Source: Proteiniborus sp. DW1 (GTDB taxonomy: Bacteria > Bacillota > Clostridia > Tissierellales > Proteiniboraceae). Taken from it: DNA of 64,000 nucleotides. Positions 17,992-26,784 of this stretch are shown piece after piece. The position numbers were made by a program, and so were the translations under genes. The notes under the pieces were generated by a model, which did not search any database, was not told the origin of the DNA, and worked only from the letters and a program-made list of their open reading frames with translations. How positions within the stretch are numbered: the first letter of the stretch is position 1; each line of letters starts with the position of its first letter. The DNA lies in NCBI RefSeq assembly GCF_900095305.1, contig NZ_FMDO01000003.1:62001-126000 (forward strand), in the 5' to 3' direction.

Positions 17992-19344
17992 TTAAATTAA
18001 ATTTTCTTTCAATTTATTTATTTTCATATATATAATGGATACTGTTATAGATGTTACAGAGGCTATTGGTGCGGATAAACCTAATCCTATTAAGCCTTTT
18101 TGGAGTACTAATACCATTAAAAATGCTACTGGAATTCTGACTAATATAGATGACAATGTTCCATTTATCATTGTAAAGTTAGTTTTTCCACATCCATTTA
18201 AATATCCATTTAGATTAAACTTAATAGCAACTAGCATAAAATCTATACTATAGGTTTTAAAATATAGGCTTCCTGATTTTATTACATCTGAATCTGCTTT
18301 AAATATTCCCATTATAGATTGAGGATGTAATTGGGTCCATGCAAGGAAAAATAATGAGCATATAAAAGACATTAGTATACTTATTTTTAATGCTTTAGCA
18401 GCCCTTTCTGGTTTATTTGCTCCTACATTTTGAGCAGTTAGTGCCGCTAGAGCATATGATATTGCCATAGGTGGAAGCATTGAAAACACCTCAAATTTAG
18501 CAACTATACCTACTGCTGCTGACTCTGCTACCCCCATACTATTTGCAATGCCGGCTATAACTAAGAAAGAAGCCCAAAGTAATACTTCTTGTAAAGATAA
18601 AGGAGCTCCGACTTTTAATAGCGTCAGTATTTTATCTTTTTTAATAATAAAATTCTCTTTTTTAAACTCAAATATAAATTTTCTCCTAGATAGATAAACT
18701 ATTGCTAAAACCATACTAATTCCCTGTGAAAGTACAGTAGCCAAAGCAGCACCTGCAGCTCTCATATCAAATAATCCTACAAAAGTTAAATCTAAAACTA
18801 TATTAAATACACAAGCTATAGCAATAAAATATACTGGTCTTTTAGAGTCTCCTAGTCCTCTAAGTATAGCGCTTATAGAGTTATAACCAGTTATAAATAC
18901 AACTCCGCTAGAACATATAATTACATACTTCATAGCATCTATATAAGCTTCTGTTGGTGTTCTTAAAATATTGAGCAAAGGTTTGGTTATTAAAAGCATT
19001 AAACCAGTTATAAGCAGTGATACAAATACTCCTAAGCACAGCATATTGCCTATTGTTTCAGATGTATCTTTATTTTTCTTTGCCCCATAGTACTGACCAA
19101 TGAGAATAGTTCCTCCCATAGTAAGCCCTGTTATTAGCCCATTTACAATTTGCATAACTTGTGTGCCAACAGCTACAGATGATAGGCCTGCAGTATCTGT
19201 AAACAGACCTACAACTAACAGGTCTGCTGTACCATATAAAGCCTGTATCAAATTTGCTATTATAAAAGGAATTGAAAAACTAATAAGTGATTTATAAATG
19301 CTCCCTTCAGTTAAATCCTGTTCTATTTGCTTCAATTTTCTCAT
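17992..19344 (-). CDS. MATE-family efflux transporter
   Basis: A 450-residue membrane protein with twelve predicted helices in two similar halves. The N-terminal segment (SIPFIIANLIQALYGTADLL, then VVGLF) and the later TAQNVGANKPERAAKA are MATE hallmarks. These antiporters export cationic drugs or metabolites using Na+ or H+. The sequence is of the DinF/NorM-like clostridial subgroup. AGGGAGATGAG lies before the ATG. It stands alone; no regulator is next to it. Confidence 0.9.
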   Translation of the reverse strand: MRKLKQIEQDLTEGSIYKSLISFSIPFIIANLIQALYGTADLLVVGLFTDTAGLSSVAVGTQVMQIVNGLITGLTMGGTILIGQYYGAKKNKDTSETIGNMLCLGVFVSLLITGLMLLITKPLLNILRTPTEAYIDAMKYVIICSSGVVFITGYNSISAILRGLGDSKRPVYFIAIACVFNIVLDLTFVGLFDMRAAGAALATVLSQGISMVLAIVYLSRRKFIFEFKKENFIIKKDKILTLLKVGAPLSLQEVLLWASFLVIAGIANSMGVAESAAVGIVAKFEVFSMLPPMAISYALAALTAQNVGANKPERAAKALKISILMSFICSLFFLAWTQLHPQSIMGIFKADSDVIKSGSLYFKTYSIDFMLVAIKFNLNGYLNGCGKTNFTMINGTLSSILVRIPVAFLMVLVLQKGLIGLGLSAPIASVTSITVSIIYMKINKLKENLI

Positions 19345-19544
19345 CTCCCTAGTTAATTTGCTCTCAGTTTATCTTGAGTAGTTATAGTAGTTTATAGTGC
19401 CATTATTAATAACGCCTATTATCTTTTTACCTAAGCTATGGTCTAATCTACTTAAGTAATATCTATTATACTATAATTATATTATGATAGGCTAACTACA
19501 ATCAATCCATAAGTATATTACCATGTTCACTTGAATTTCTTTTG

Positions 19545-19588
19545 GAAAAAATAGCGGGTCAGACTTATAAGAAAAAGTCTAACCCGCC
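19545..19588 (-). terminator. Terminator of the broken TldD-like gene
   Basis: On the minus strand GCGGGTTAGACTT pairs with AAGTCTGACCCGC, followed by ATTTTTTCC. It still follows the stop codon of the truncated gene. Confidence 0.8.
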
Positions 19589-19597
19589 ATTATAAAA

Positions 19598-19983
19598 CTA
19601 AATATACTTCACATCTAAATTAATCGCTAAAGCTTTTTGACCTACAAAAGCCTTATCCTCAGAGCGTCCAATAAAGTCATCCCCAAACATTGTATATACA
19701 TCTCCTGAAATAGTTAACTCAGGAAGTCTTCCTATTAGTCTTTCTCCATCAGTTAAGAAAGCCAGTTGAACAGGTGTACCAAATACTCCTTCTGCAGTGA
19801 AGTCGCCGCCAGAAGCTATTAGAACTGCCACTGCTAGCTGGCCATTTAGAAGCTCTTTTAATGTCTTGCCGCTGGAAGCTATCTTTAAGTATTTAGGAGC
19901 TAAGGAAGGTACTTTGTCATATTCTGCTGAGGCACTTCCTGTTAGAGGCAGATTAAATGATATTACCCATCGGTAGTCAAATT
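19598..19983 (-). pseudogene. 3' remnant of a TldD/PmbA-family metallopeptidase gene
   Basis: An open frame of about 127 codons has no proper start; an in-frame TAA lies just upstream. It reads VISFNLPLTGSASAEYDKVP, then LAVAVLIASGGDFTAEGVFG and GRLPELTISGDVYTMFGDDF, the C-terminal domain of TldD/PmbA proteins, which act in pairs to trim peptides. About 300 N-terminal residues, including the HExxxH metal site, are missing. The natural terminator is retained, so a deletion removed the front of the gene. A GTG-started product of 77 residues is formally possible but unlikely to be functional. Confidence 0.75.
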
Positions 19984-20247
19984 ACCATACATAACTATAT
20001 GTATTAGGAGAATTGGATAATATATCCTTTAGACTATATTACTATTACACCTTAATAATGTCAAGCTAATACTAAATAAAATTAATTATTTATTTAAATT
20101 ATTTAATGATCGGTTGATATGGATTTTTTAAAAGATCTAATATTATTGGAGAATAGGAGATAGAAGAAAAAACATACGAACATATGTTTGCAAAATTAAA
20201 ATTTAGTGGTAAAATATTGATAACAAGCAAAGGTTTGGAGTGATGCT

Positions 20248-21555
20248 ATGGATATGCTTAATAAGCTTAAAATATTATCTGATGCAGCTAAATATGATGT
20301 ATCTTGTTCATCTAGTGGTAGCAATAGGAAAGGAAAAAAAGGAGAGATAGGCAGTACTAGTGAATGTGGTATTTGTCATAGTTGGGCAGATGATGGCAGA
20401 TGTATATCACTACTTAAAATACTTTTCACCAATTATTGCATATATGATTGTGCCTACTGTATAAACAGAGCTTCAAATGATGTACCTAGAGCAGCCTTTA
20501 CCCCCGATGAGGTAGCGGATTTAACTATTAATTTTTATAAGAGAAACTATATTGAAGGGCTTTTCTTAAGCTCGGCTGTATATAAGAGCCCAAACTATAC
20601 AATGGAGCTTTTGACCAGTGCAGTTAAAAGGCTTAGGGAGGACTATAAATTTAACGGATATATTCATCTAAAAGCAATACCAGGTGCAGATAAGACCTTA
20701 ATTGAAAAAGCAGGTACTTATGTAGATAGGATGAGTGTAAATATTGAATTGCCTTCTGATGAAGGCCTGAAGCTATTGGCACCACAAAAAAAGAAAAATG
20801 CTATCATTAAGCCTATGAGTTTTATTAATTCAAGGATACATCAGGCAGTAGAAGAAAGACAAAAATTTAAATACTCTCAAAATTTTGTTCCTGCTGGGCA
20901 AACCACTCAGCTTATTATAGGTGCAACTCAAGATAGTGACCTAAAGATACTTAGACTTTCAGAATCATTATATAAAGGATTTAGACTTAAAAGAGTATAT
21001 TATTCAGCTTTTATACCAGTATCTAAGCATCCTAATCTTCCGGTCCTTGCTTCTCCGCCATTAGTTAGAGAGAATAGGCTTTACCAAGCAGACTGGCTAT
21101 TGAGATTTTATGGATATAATGCTAGCGAGATTCTTACCGATGAAAAGCCTGATTTTGATTTAGCTCTTGATCCTAAGTGTGATTGGGCACTGAGGAATAT
21201 TGAACTGTTTCCTGTAGAGATAAATAAGGCAGATTATTATCTTTTATTAAGAGTTCCGGGTATAGGAGTCAGATCTGCTAGAAGAATAATTTCTGCTAGA
21301 AAGTTTGGGTCACTGAACTATGAAGATTTGAAGAAGCTTGGAGTAGTTTTAAAGAGAGCTAGATATTTTATAACTTGTAGCGGGAAGCACTACGGCATAA
21401 AAAGCATGAATTCTTTAGACATTAGAAACAGTCTATTGTTTAGCTCAAATAATAATGGATTTAACCCAGCAGGAGAACAGCTTTCATTGTTTTCCGTATA
21501 TCCTCAGTTACTACCTACAAATGATATAGTATCAACAATAACGGGGGAGTTTTAG
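20248..21555 (+). CDS. Radical SAM protein of the putative DNA modification/repair family
   Basis: A 435-residue radical SAM enzyme. The cluster motif CIYDCAYC (about residues 67-74) binds the 4Fe-4S cluster and SAM; other cysteines (CGICHSWADDGRC) precede it. Near residues 325-375, LLRVPGIGVRSARRIISARK is a helix-hairpin-helix DNA-binding motif. This combination defines the family called putative DNA modification/repair radical SAM protein (TIGR03916 from memory), normally next to a TIGR03915-type gene, as here 1 base downstream. The reaction is unknown. The pair is probably one operon. Confidence 0.85.
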   Translation: MDMLNKLKILSDAAKYDVSCSSSGSNRKGKKGEIGSTSECGICHSWADDGRCISLLKILFTNYCIYDCAYCINRASNDVPRAAFTPDEVADLTINFYKRNYIEGLFLSSAVYKSPNYTMELLTSAVKRLREDYKFNGYIHLKAIPGADKTLIEKAGTYVDRMSVNIELPSDEGLKLLAPQKKKNAIIKPMSFINSRIHQAVEERQKFKYSQNFVPAGQTTQLIIGATQDSDLKILRLSESLYKGFRLKRVYYSAFIPVSKHPNLPVLASPPLVRENRLYQADWLLRFYGYNASEILTDEKPDFDLALDPKCDWALRNIELFPVEINKADYYLLLRVPGIGVRSARRIISARKFGSLNYEDLKKLGVVLKRARYFITCSGKHYGIKSMNSLDIRNSLLFSSNNNGFNPAGEQLSLFSVYPQLLPTNDIVSTITGEF

Positions 21556-21556
21556 A

Positions 21557-22291
21557 ATGCTACAATACATATTTGATGGAAGCTTTGATGGGCTACTAAC
21601 TGCTATATATGAAGCCTACTATAGAAAAGAATTGCCAGATGAAATACTATCACAGGATAGCCCTCAGCAGAGCTTTTTAGTTGAAAAGGTACATATCGAA
21701 ACAGATGAAGAAAAGGCAAAAAAGGTTTACACATCAATAAAGACAAAGATTTCAGAGTTTGCTCTAAAAAACTGCTTCTATGTTTTTATATCTGAAAGAG
21801 AAGATAGAGGAACTTTAATTTATAAGTATCTAAGATTAGGATGGAAAGTTGGAAAAGATATAGACAAAAATCTAAAAAATGATACAGTTTTAGCAGTACA
21901 TAAGATTCGGCAAAAAGTAAGCAAAGAAGTGCACTTAATGTTAGGGCTTATTAGATTTAGTCAATTAAGTAGTGGTATATATTATTCTCAGATAGAACCT
22001 GATAATGACATAATAGGTCTTCTAGCCCCTCATTTTACAGAAAGGTTATCTGATGAATACTGGATTATCCATGATGTAAAGAGAAATATGGGAGTAATGT
22101 ATAATAAAGAAGAATGGATTATTAGAGACTTGAATATTACAGGAGAAATTAGCTTTCAAGACAATGAAGAGGAATATCAAATGCTTTGGAAGGAGTATTT
22201 CAATACTATTGCAATAAAGAATAAAATAAACCCAAGACTGCAAAAGCAATATATGCCTAAAAGGTATTGGAAGCATTTAATAGAAAAATAA
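21557..22291 (+). CDS. TIGR03915-type putative DNA repair protein, partner of the radical SAM enzyme
   Basis: A 244-residue soluble protein starting YIFDGSFDGLLTAIYEAYYR, the recognised start of the family named probable DNA metabolism protein (TIGR03915, DUF4130). The C-terminal half contains FTERLSDEYWIIHDVKRNMG and ends with the family-like NPRLQKQYMPKRYWKHLIE. In other genomes it is sometimes fused to or next to a uracil-DNA glycosylase-like domain, not seen here. The GGGGGAG ribosome site lies within the end of the radical SAM gene, indicating translational coupling. Confidence 0.8.
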   Translation: MLQYIFDGSFDGLLTAIYEAYYRKELPDEILSQDSPQQSFLVEKVHIETDEEKAKKVYTSIKTKISEFALKNCFYVFISEREDRGTLIYKYLRLGWKVGKDIDKNLKNDTVLAVHKIRQKVSKEVHLMLGLIRFSQLSSGIYYSQIEPDNDIIGLLAPHFTERLSDEYWIIHDVKRNMGVMYNKEEWIIRDLNITGEISFQDNEEEYQMLWKEYFNTIAIKNKINPRLQKQYMPKRYWKHLIEK

Positions 22292-22398
22292 GATTTTATT
22301 TATACATATACATAATATAAAAATTTTTATATAATCATATTTAGTAGAAGATAAATATAAGTATACATTATATAGCAGAGAGCTAAGGGGGAGTTAGT

Positions 22399-24177
22399 AT
22401 GCAAGTAAATGAAAAGCTTCAAGCTCTTAGAGAGCTAATGAAAGAAAGAGGAATGAATGCCTATGTAATACCTAGCTTTGATGCTCATCAAAGTGAATAT
22501 GTACCTGAGCATTGGAAATCAAGGGCATGGATATCTGGCTTTACAGGTTCAGCAGGTACAGTAGTAGTTACATTAGATGAAGCAGGACTATGGACTGATG
22601 GTAGATATTTCATACAAGCAGGGAAAGAGCTTGAAGGCTCTGAGATTAAGTTGTTTAAAATGAGACAGCCAGGAGTACCTACATATTCAGAATGGATTAG
22701 AGATGTACTAAAGGAAGGTGACTGCCTAGGCTTTGATGGTAAGGTATTTTCGTGCAACCAAGCCAAAGAATTAGAAGGGAAAATAAGAGACAAGAACATA
22801 AGAATAGATGATAGATATGATTTAGTTGACTTGATATGGAAGGATAGACCTGAATTGCCTTTAGAAAAAGTGTATATTCATGAAGTAAAATACACAGGAA
22901 AGTCAACTAAAGAAAAACTTAACATGGTCAGAGAAGAAATGAAAAAAAAGGGTGCAGGATATTATATACTAAGTAGTCTTGATGATATCGCTTGGCTATT
23001 TAACATAAGAGGAAATGATGTAAGAAATAATCCTGTAACTATTTCCTATGCTCTTGTTTCAATGGATAATGCAACACTTTTCATAGATTCAAGAAAATTA
23101 ACTGATGAAGTTAAGGGGTTCTTAAAGGAAAATGGTGTGGATGTAAAGGAATACGGAGAAATAGCAAATGCATTAAAAAATATTGGTGAAAGTATAAGTG
23201 TTTACTTTGATCCAAATAAAATAAGTAGATGGCTATATGGATGTATGCCTAGAACTAATAAGAAAATACCAGGAAAAGATATTGTCATGCTTCTTAAGAC
23301 TATAAAAAATGAAGTAGAGATTGAAAACCTTAGAAATTGCCATATAAAAGATAGTGTTGCAATGGTTAAGTTCTTATACTGGTTAGATAAGGCAATACAT
23401 GAGGAAGAGATTACAGAAATATCTGCTGCGGATAAGCTTGAAGGCTTTAGAAGCCAGCAGGAAGGTTTTATAGGAACAAGCTTTGATACCATAGCAGGGT
23501 ACAAGGACCATGCAGCTATGATGCACTACAAGGCTACAGAAGCAAATCAATATACCCTAAAACCTGAAGGAATGCTTTTAGTAGACTCTGGAGGACAGTA
23601 TTTTGATGGTACTACAGATATTACGAGAACAATAGTTTTAGGACAGATTTCAGAGGAGGAAAAGAGAGACTTTACCTATGTTTTAAAGGGACATATAGCA
23701 TTATGTAGAGCTAAGTTCCTATATGGTGTGACAGGAACTAATCTGGACGTATTAGCTAGACTTCCGCTATGGGAGCAGGGAATAGATTATAAATGTGGTA
23801 CAGGACATGGAGTAGGATATTTATTAAGTGTACATGAAGCACCTCAAAGATTTAGCATAGAATACAATGATACAGTATTAGAGAAAGGCATGGTAATAAC
23901 TAACGAACCAGGCGTATACAAGGAAGGTAAACACGGAATACGTACAGAAAATACGCTTCTAGTAACTGGGGACCAACTAACAGACTCAGGACAATTTATG
24001 AAGTTTGAAGTATTGTCTTTCTGTCCAATAGACTTAGAGGGAATAGATGCTAGTTTACTTACTAATATAGAAAAAGACTGGCTCAATGATTATCATAAAA
24101 AAGTATATGAAAAATTGTCACCATATTTAAATGATGAAGAAAGAGAATGGCTTAAGAGAGAGACTAGAGAAATATAA
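22399..24177 (+). CDS. pepP: Xaa-Pro aminopeptidase (aminopeptidase P)
   Basis: A 592-residue cytosolic metalloprotease removing N-terminal residues that precede proline. It has two creatinase-like N-terminal domains and a pita-bread catalytic domain. Metal ligands are visible: Asp in LLVDSGGQYFDGTTDITRT, His in CGTGHGVGYLL, Glu in ITNEPGVYKEG and Glu in GIRTENTLLV. Length fits the long eukaryotic-like form common in clostridia. AAGGGGGAG lies before the ATG. It is monocistronic, with a terminator 40 bases downstream. Confidence 0.92.
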   Translation: MQVNEKLQALRELMKERGMNAYVIPSFDAHQSEYVPEHWKSRAWISGFTGSAGTVVVTLDEAGLWTDGRYFIQAGKELEGSEIKLFKMRQPGVPTYSEWIRDVLKEGDCLGFDGKVFSCNQAKELEGKIRDKNIRIDDRYDLVDLIWKDRPELPLEKVYIHEVKYTGKSTKEKLNMVREEMKKKGAGYYILSSLDDIAWLFNIRGNDVRNNPVTISYALVSMDNATLFIDSRKLTDEVKGFLKENGVDVKEYGEIANALKNIGESISVYFDPNKISRWLYGCMPRTNKKIPGKDIVMLLKTIKNEVEIENLRNCHIKDSVAMVKFLYWLDKAIHEEEITEISAADKLEGFRSQQEGFIGTSFDTIAGYKDHAAMMHYKATEANQYTLKPEGMLLVDSGGQYFDGTTDITRTIVLGQISEEEKRDFTYVLKGHIALCRAKFLYGVTGTNLDVLARLPLWEQGIDYKCGTGHGVGYLLSVHEAPQRFSIEYNDTVLEKGMVITNEPGVYKEGKHGIRTENTLLVTGDQLTDSGQFMKFEVLSFCPIDLEGIDASLLTNIEKDWLNDYHKKVYEKLSPYLNDEEREWLKRETREI

Positions 24178-24218
24178 TAAATTAACTTTTAAGTGATTTC
24201 AATTACTTTAAGCTTTTT

Positions 24219-24261
24219 AGGCTGCTGGCAAATGTATTTTGTCAGTAGCCTTAATTTTTTT
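24219..24261 (+). terminator. Terminator after pepP
   Basis: AGGCTGCTGGCAAA pairs with TTTTGTCAGTAGCCT, followed by TAATTTTTTT. Confidence 0.8.
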
Positions 24262-24264
24262 GTT

Positions 24265-24320
24265 ATTGGCATTTGACAATAATAAAAATTAGGAGTAATA
24301 TATAATTAGCAAATGCCAAT
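24265..24320 (+). promoter_or_regulatory. Promoter bracketed by an 11-bp inverted repeat, before the NifX/DUF134 cluster
   Basis: TTGACA (24273-24278) and TAATAT (24296-24301) are 17 bases apart. ATTGGCATTTG (24265-24275) overlaps the -35 and its exact inverse CAAATGCCAAT (24310-24320) lies just past the -10, so a dimeric repressor could cover the promoter. The DUF134 HTH protein encoded downstream is the obvious candidate. Confidence 0.6.
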
Positions 24321-24348
24321 AATTAAAATAAAAATGGGAGGAATTCAA

Positions 24349-24705
24349 ATGAAAATAGCTATAGCAAGTGAAGAAAAATATGTGAGTGGACATTTTGGGC
24401 ATTGTGAAGGTTTTACAATCTATGAAGTAAGCGATAATAGAATCTCAAGCAAGGAATTTACTCCAAACCCAGGTCATAGACCAGGATATCTTCCAGTGTT
24501 TTTAAAAGAAAGGGATATAGATGTGATAATATCAGGGGGTATGGGGGAAACAGCACAACAATTATTTAATGAAAATGGAATAGAAGTAATAGTTGGTGCC
24601 CAAGGACTTTGTGATGATATGGTTCAAAAATATATTAATGGAGAACTTAAGTCAACAGGAAGTATCTGTAGAGAGCACCAACATGAGGGTCATTGCAATG
24701 ATTAG
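24349..24705 (+). CDS. NifX/NifB-associated NifDH cofactor-like protein
   Basis: A 118-residue protein of the dinitrogenase iron-molybdenum cofactor biosynthesis fold (MKIAIASEEKYVSGHFGHCE, later IDVIISGGMGETAQQLFNEN). In non-diazotrophs these small proteins bind iron-sulfur or Fe-Mo clusters, with unknown acceptors. An upstream in-frame ATG at 24313 exists, but GGGAGGAATTCAA fits the ATG at 24349. The C-terminus is Cys/His-rich (CREHQHEGHC), possibly metal-binding. It is the first gene of a cluster with a CxxC mini-protein and a DUF134 regulator. Confidence 0.85.
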   Translation: MKIAIASEEKYVSGHFGHCEGFTIYEVSDNRISSKEFTPNPGHRPGYLPVFLKERDIDVIISGGMGETAQQLFNENGIEVIVGAQGLCDDMVQKYINGELKSTGSICREHQHEGHCND

Positions 24706-24728
24706 TTAAAAAGCCTCTCCATTTACAT

Positions 24729-24914
24729 TTGAAATGCTACGAATGTGATAATATAATAGATATAAGCAGTAGTGGGTTAAGTATAGAATACTTAAGGCTG
24801 AATAAATTAATTGAAGAAAAAAACGATGTTGAGATTTTCAATATTGATATCATGTTTGTAGGTTTATGTAGACAATGTAAGGAGGAGAAAAATGGCGAGA
24901 CCGACAAGGTTTAG
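24729..24914 (+). CDS. Small CxxC/CxxC protein, hypothetical
   Basis: A 61-codon frame from a TTG, with CYEC at the start and CRQC near the end, a zinc-ribbon or rubredoxin-like spacing. No clear ribosome site is visible, so the start or even translation is doubtful. Its end overlaps the DUF134 gene start by 23 bases, and the GGAGGAG of that gene lies inside it. The codon use looks coding. I do not recognise a family. Confidence 0.45.
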   Translation: MKCYECDNIIDISSSGLSIEYLRLNKLIEEKNDVEIFNIDIMFVGLCRQCKEEKNGETDKV

Positions 24915-25338
24915 AAGAGTAGAGTTTCTTCCAGAGGAAACTTTCTTTGTACCCTGGGGAAAACCAAAATGTGAAATACAAGAAGTAGCACTAAATATAG
25001 AAGAGTTAGAAGCAATGAGACTTAAGGACATAGAAAAGCTAACACAGGAAGAATGTGCTGAAAGAATGCATATTTCAAGGCAAACCTTTCAAAATATTAT
25101 AGATAGTGCTAGAGAAAAAGTTGCAGTGGCATTGACAGAAGGGAAAGCCATAAGAATAGGTGGGGGTTTTTATACCACAAAACACTGCAAATTTATATGC
25201 ATGGATTGTAATACTGTCTATCAAATCAATTTTGAAAGAGATAAAGCCAATTGCCCTAACTGTGGCTCCAAGGACGTTATTTGTAGCAAAAAAACTAAAG
25301 CATGTAGAAGATGGTGTAGAGAAGAAGCAAGAGAATAG
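24892..25338 (+). CDS. DUF134 (UPF0251) HTH protein with C-terminal zinc ribbon
   Basis: A 148-residue regulator-like protein. It begins MARPTRFRRVEFLPEETFFV, the DUF134 signature, followed by a sigma-70 region 4-like helix-turn-helix (LTQEECAERMHISRQTFQNI). The C-terminal third has CKFICMDCNTVY and CPNCGSKDVIC, a zinc or iron-sulfur ribbon not present in all family members. DUF134 genes often sit beside NifX-like genes, as here. It may autoregulate through the inverted repeat at 24265-24320; this is inferred. Confidence 0.88.
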   Translation: MARPTRFRRVEFLPEETFFVPWGKPKCEIQEVALNIEELEAMRLKDIEKLTQEECAERMHISRQTFQNIIDSAREKVAVALTEGKAIRIGGGFYTTKHCKFICMDCNTVYQINFERDKANCPNCGSKDVICSKKTKACRRWCREEARE

Positions 25339-25368
25339 ATTGCCAATATATATTTAATACCTATATTG

Positions 25369-25412
25369 AAGCAAGATTTAAGGGAACTTTTCTAATCTTG
25401 CTTTTCTTTTTT
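25369..25412 (+). terminator. Terminator after the DUF134 gene
   Basis: AAGCAAGATT pairs with AATCTTGCTT, followed by TTCTTTTTT. Confidence 0.8.
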
Positions 25413-25440
25413 AAAAATTTGCTGACTAACAGGCGAATTA

Positions 25441-25469
25441 TTGACATGTTAGGTGTTTGGGAATAATAT
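25441..25469 (+). promoter_or_regulatory. Sigma-A promoter of the DUF4870 gene
   Basis: TTGACA (25441-25446) and TAATAT (25464-25469) with a 17-base spacer, about 65 bases before the start codon. Confidence 0.65.
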
Positions 25470-25534
25470 GATAGTATAGGATATATTACATATTTTTATA
25501 TAGTTCCTAATAAAAGCTAACAGGAGGTGAAAAC

Positions 25535-25888
25535 ATGGATAACAATAATAATGTTACAAACAAGGGAAAAAGCTCATTAGGGATGGAGGAAAACATAGCC
25601 GCTTTATTGAGCTACGTTTTGGGATTTATTACAGGAATTATTTTTTACGTATTAGAGAAGGAAAGCAAGTTTGTAAAGTTCCATGCTATGCAGTCAATTA
25701 TTTATAGTGTTGCACTTATGATACTAACATTTATACTTGGCTTAATACCAATCATTGGATGGATTTTATCGCTATTTATACCACCACTGAGCTTGATTTT
25801 ATGGATAGTATTGCTAGTCAAATCATACAAATATGAATATTTTAAGCTCCCGGTAATTGGAGATATAGCTGAAAAGCAAGTAAAATAA
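25535..25888 (+). CDS. DUF4870 (Tic20-like) small membrane protein
   Basis: A 117-residue protein with three to four hydrophobic helices. The segment MEENIAALLSYVLGFITGII and the following ESKFVKFHAMQSI are the DUF4870 signature. Function unknown. AGGAGGTG precedes the ATG. It has its own promoter and terminator, so it is monocistronic. Confidence 0.85.
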   Translation: MDNNNNVTNKGKSSLGMEENIAALLSYVLGFITGIIFYVLEKESKFVKFHAMQSIIYSVALMILTFILGLIPIIGWILSLFIPPLSLILWIVLLVKSYKYEYFKLPVIGDIAEKQVK

Positions 25889-25916
25889 TTGATAATTATA
25901 CTATTGGGATTAAATT

Positions 25917-25949
25917 AAAAAATGAGCGTATTATTAACGCTCATTTTTT
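25917..25949. terminator. Bidirectional terminator
   Basis: AAAATGAGCG and CGCTCATTTT form a stem with A- and T-runs on either side, serving both the DUF4870 gene and the convergent pterin dehydratase gene. Confidence 0.85.
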
Positions 25950-25952
25950 GAT

Positions 25953-26285
25953 TTAGCTATTTAGCTGGTCAATTTTTGCTGCCAAAATAAAGTCATTTTC
26001 ATGAAGACCACCAATTTTATGAGTCCATAGTTTTAGGATAACCTTCCCCCATGACAGGTAAATGTCTGGATGATGACCTTCTACTTCAGCTAATTCTCCT
26101 ACTTGAATAGTGAAATTCAAAGCTTCCTTAAAATTTCTGAACTTGTAGGCTTTTTCTAATCTTTGATGGTCTATTATCTTCCATCCTTTATTTAAGGATT
26201 TATACAAGTCATCTATTTCACTTTCTTTTAAAGGTTCTGCTCCAATGCTGCAAGGAATACATTTTTTTGCTAGTAAATCGTTCAT
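25953..26285 (-). CDS. phhB: 4a-hydroxytetrahydrobiopterin dehydratase (PCD/DCoH)
   Basis: A 110-residue protein with the PCD active-site pattern EVEGHHPDIYLSWGKVILKL followed by WTHKIGGLHENDF, giving the catalytic histidine cluster. PCD recycles the pterin cofactor of aromatic amino-acid hydroxylases, which need O2. No such hydroxylase is seen here; in anaerobes the protein may act on molybdopterin or another pterin, which is only inferred. AGGAGGATGAG precedes the ATG. Confidence 0.9.
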   Translation of the reverse strand: MNDLLAKKCIPCSIGAEPLKESEIDDLYKSLNKGWKIIDHQRLEKAYKFRNFKEALNFTIQVGELAEVEGHHPDIYLSWGKVILKLWTHKIGGLHENDFILAAKIDQLNS

Positions 26286-26407
26286 AAAAACTCATCCTCC
26301 TTCTTTTATAGTCATATATATTATGTATACCACAAATTTAAAAGGTATAACTTATCCACAAAAAGTTAATAATTATAACAACTATTTTGTGGGAAAGGGG
26401 TATAACT

Positions 26408-26716
26408 GTGGATAATTTAAAAAATAAGGAGGTAAGGACTGCAGAATTGAATAAGAATATAAGTCAATTTCTAACTAAATTGAAGAATAGTTTTGTAGCA
26501 AACGAGTTTAATGAGGATGAAAAATTCTTAGAACAATTAAATCAAGCTCATGAAGAATGGTACAATGCAGAACTTTACTTTCAAAGCGTAACAGAACCTG
26601 ATTTAATTGACTATGCAATATACAAAATGGAGGCTTCAAGAACAAAATACATTTATTTATTAAAGCAAGCAAGGGAAAAGGGAATTAAAGCTGAAAATGT
26701 AAGCAATAGCTTGTAA
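26408..26716 (+). CDS. yaaL: DUF2508 (YaaL-like) protein
   Basis: A 102-residue helical protein. The C-terminal LIDYAIYKMEASRTKYIYLL is the DUF2508 signature found in Bacillus YaaL. A TTG at 26387 is in frame, but AAAGGGG sits inside that extension and fits the GTG at 26408. It is followed by bofA, the same order as in Bacillus. Function unknown. Confidence 0.8.
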   Translation: MDNLKNKEVRTAELNKNISQFLTKLKNSFVANEFNEDEKFLEQLNQAHEEWYNAELYFQSVTEPDLIDYAIYKMEASRTKYIYLLKQAREKGIKAENVSNSL

Positions 26717-26784
26717 TATTTGTCCTTAAAAGCCTATATATTAGGTAGTATAGAACCATAATATCTAATATAGAGGTGATAACT

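Noticed and set aside
19598-19831. A free 77-residue protein from the TldD remnant
   Set aside because: Its GTG has no ribosome site and the homology continues upstream of it, so it is a truncation product.
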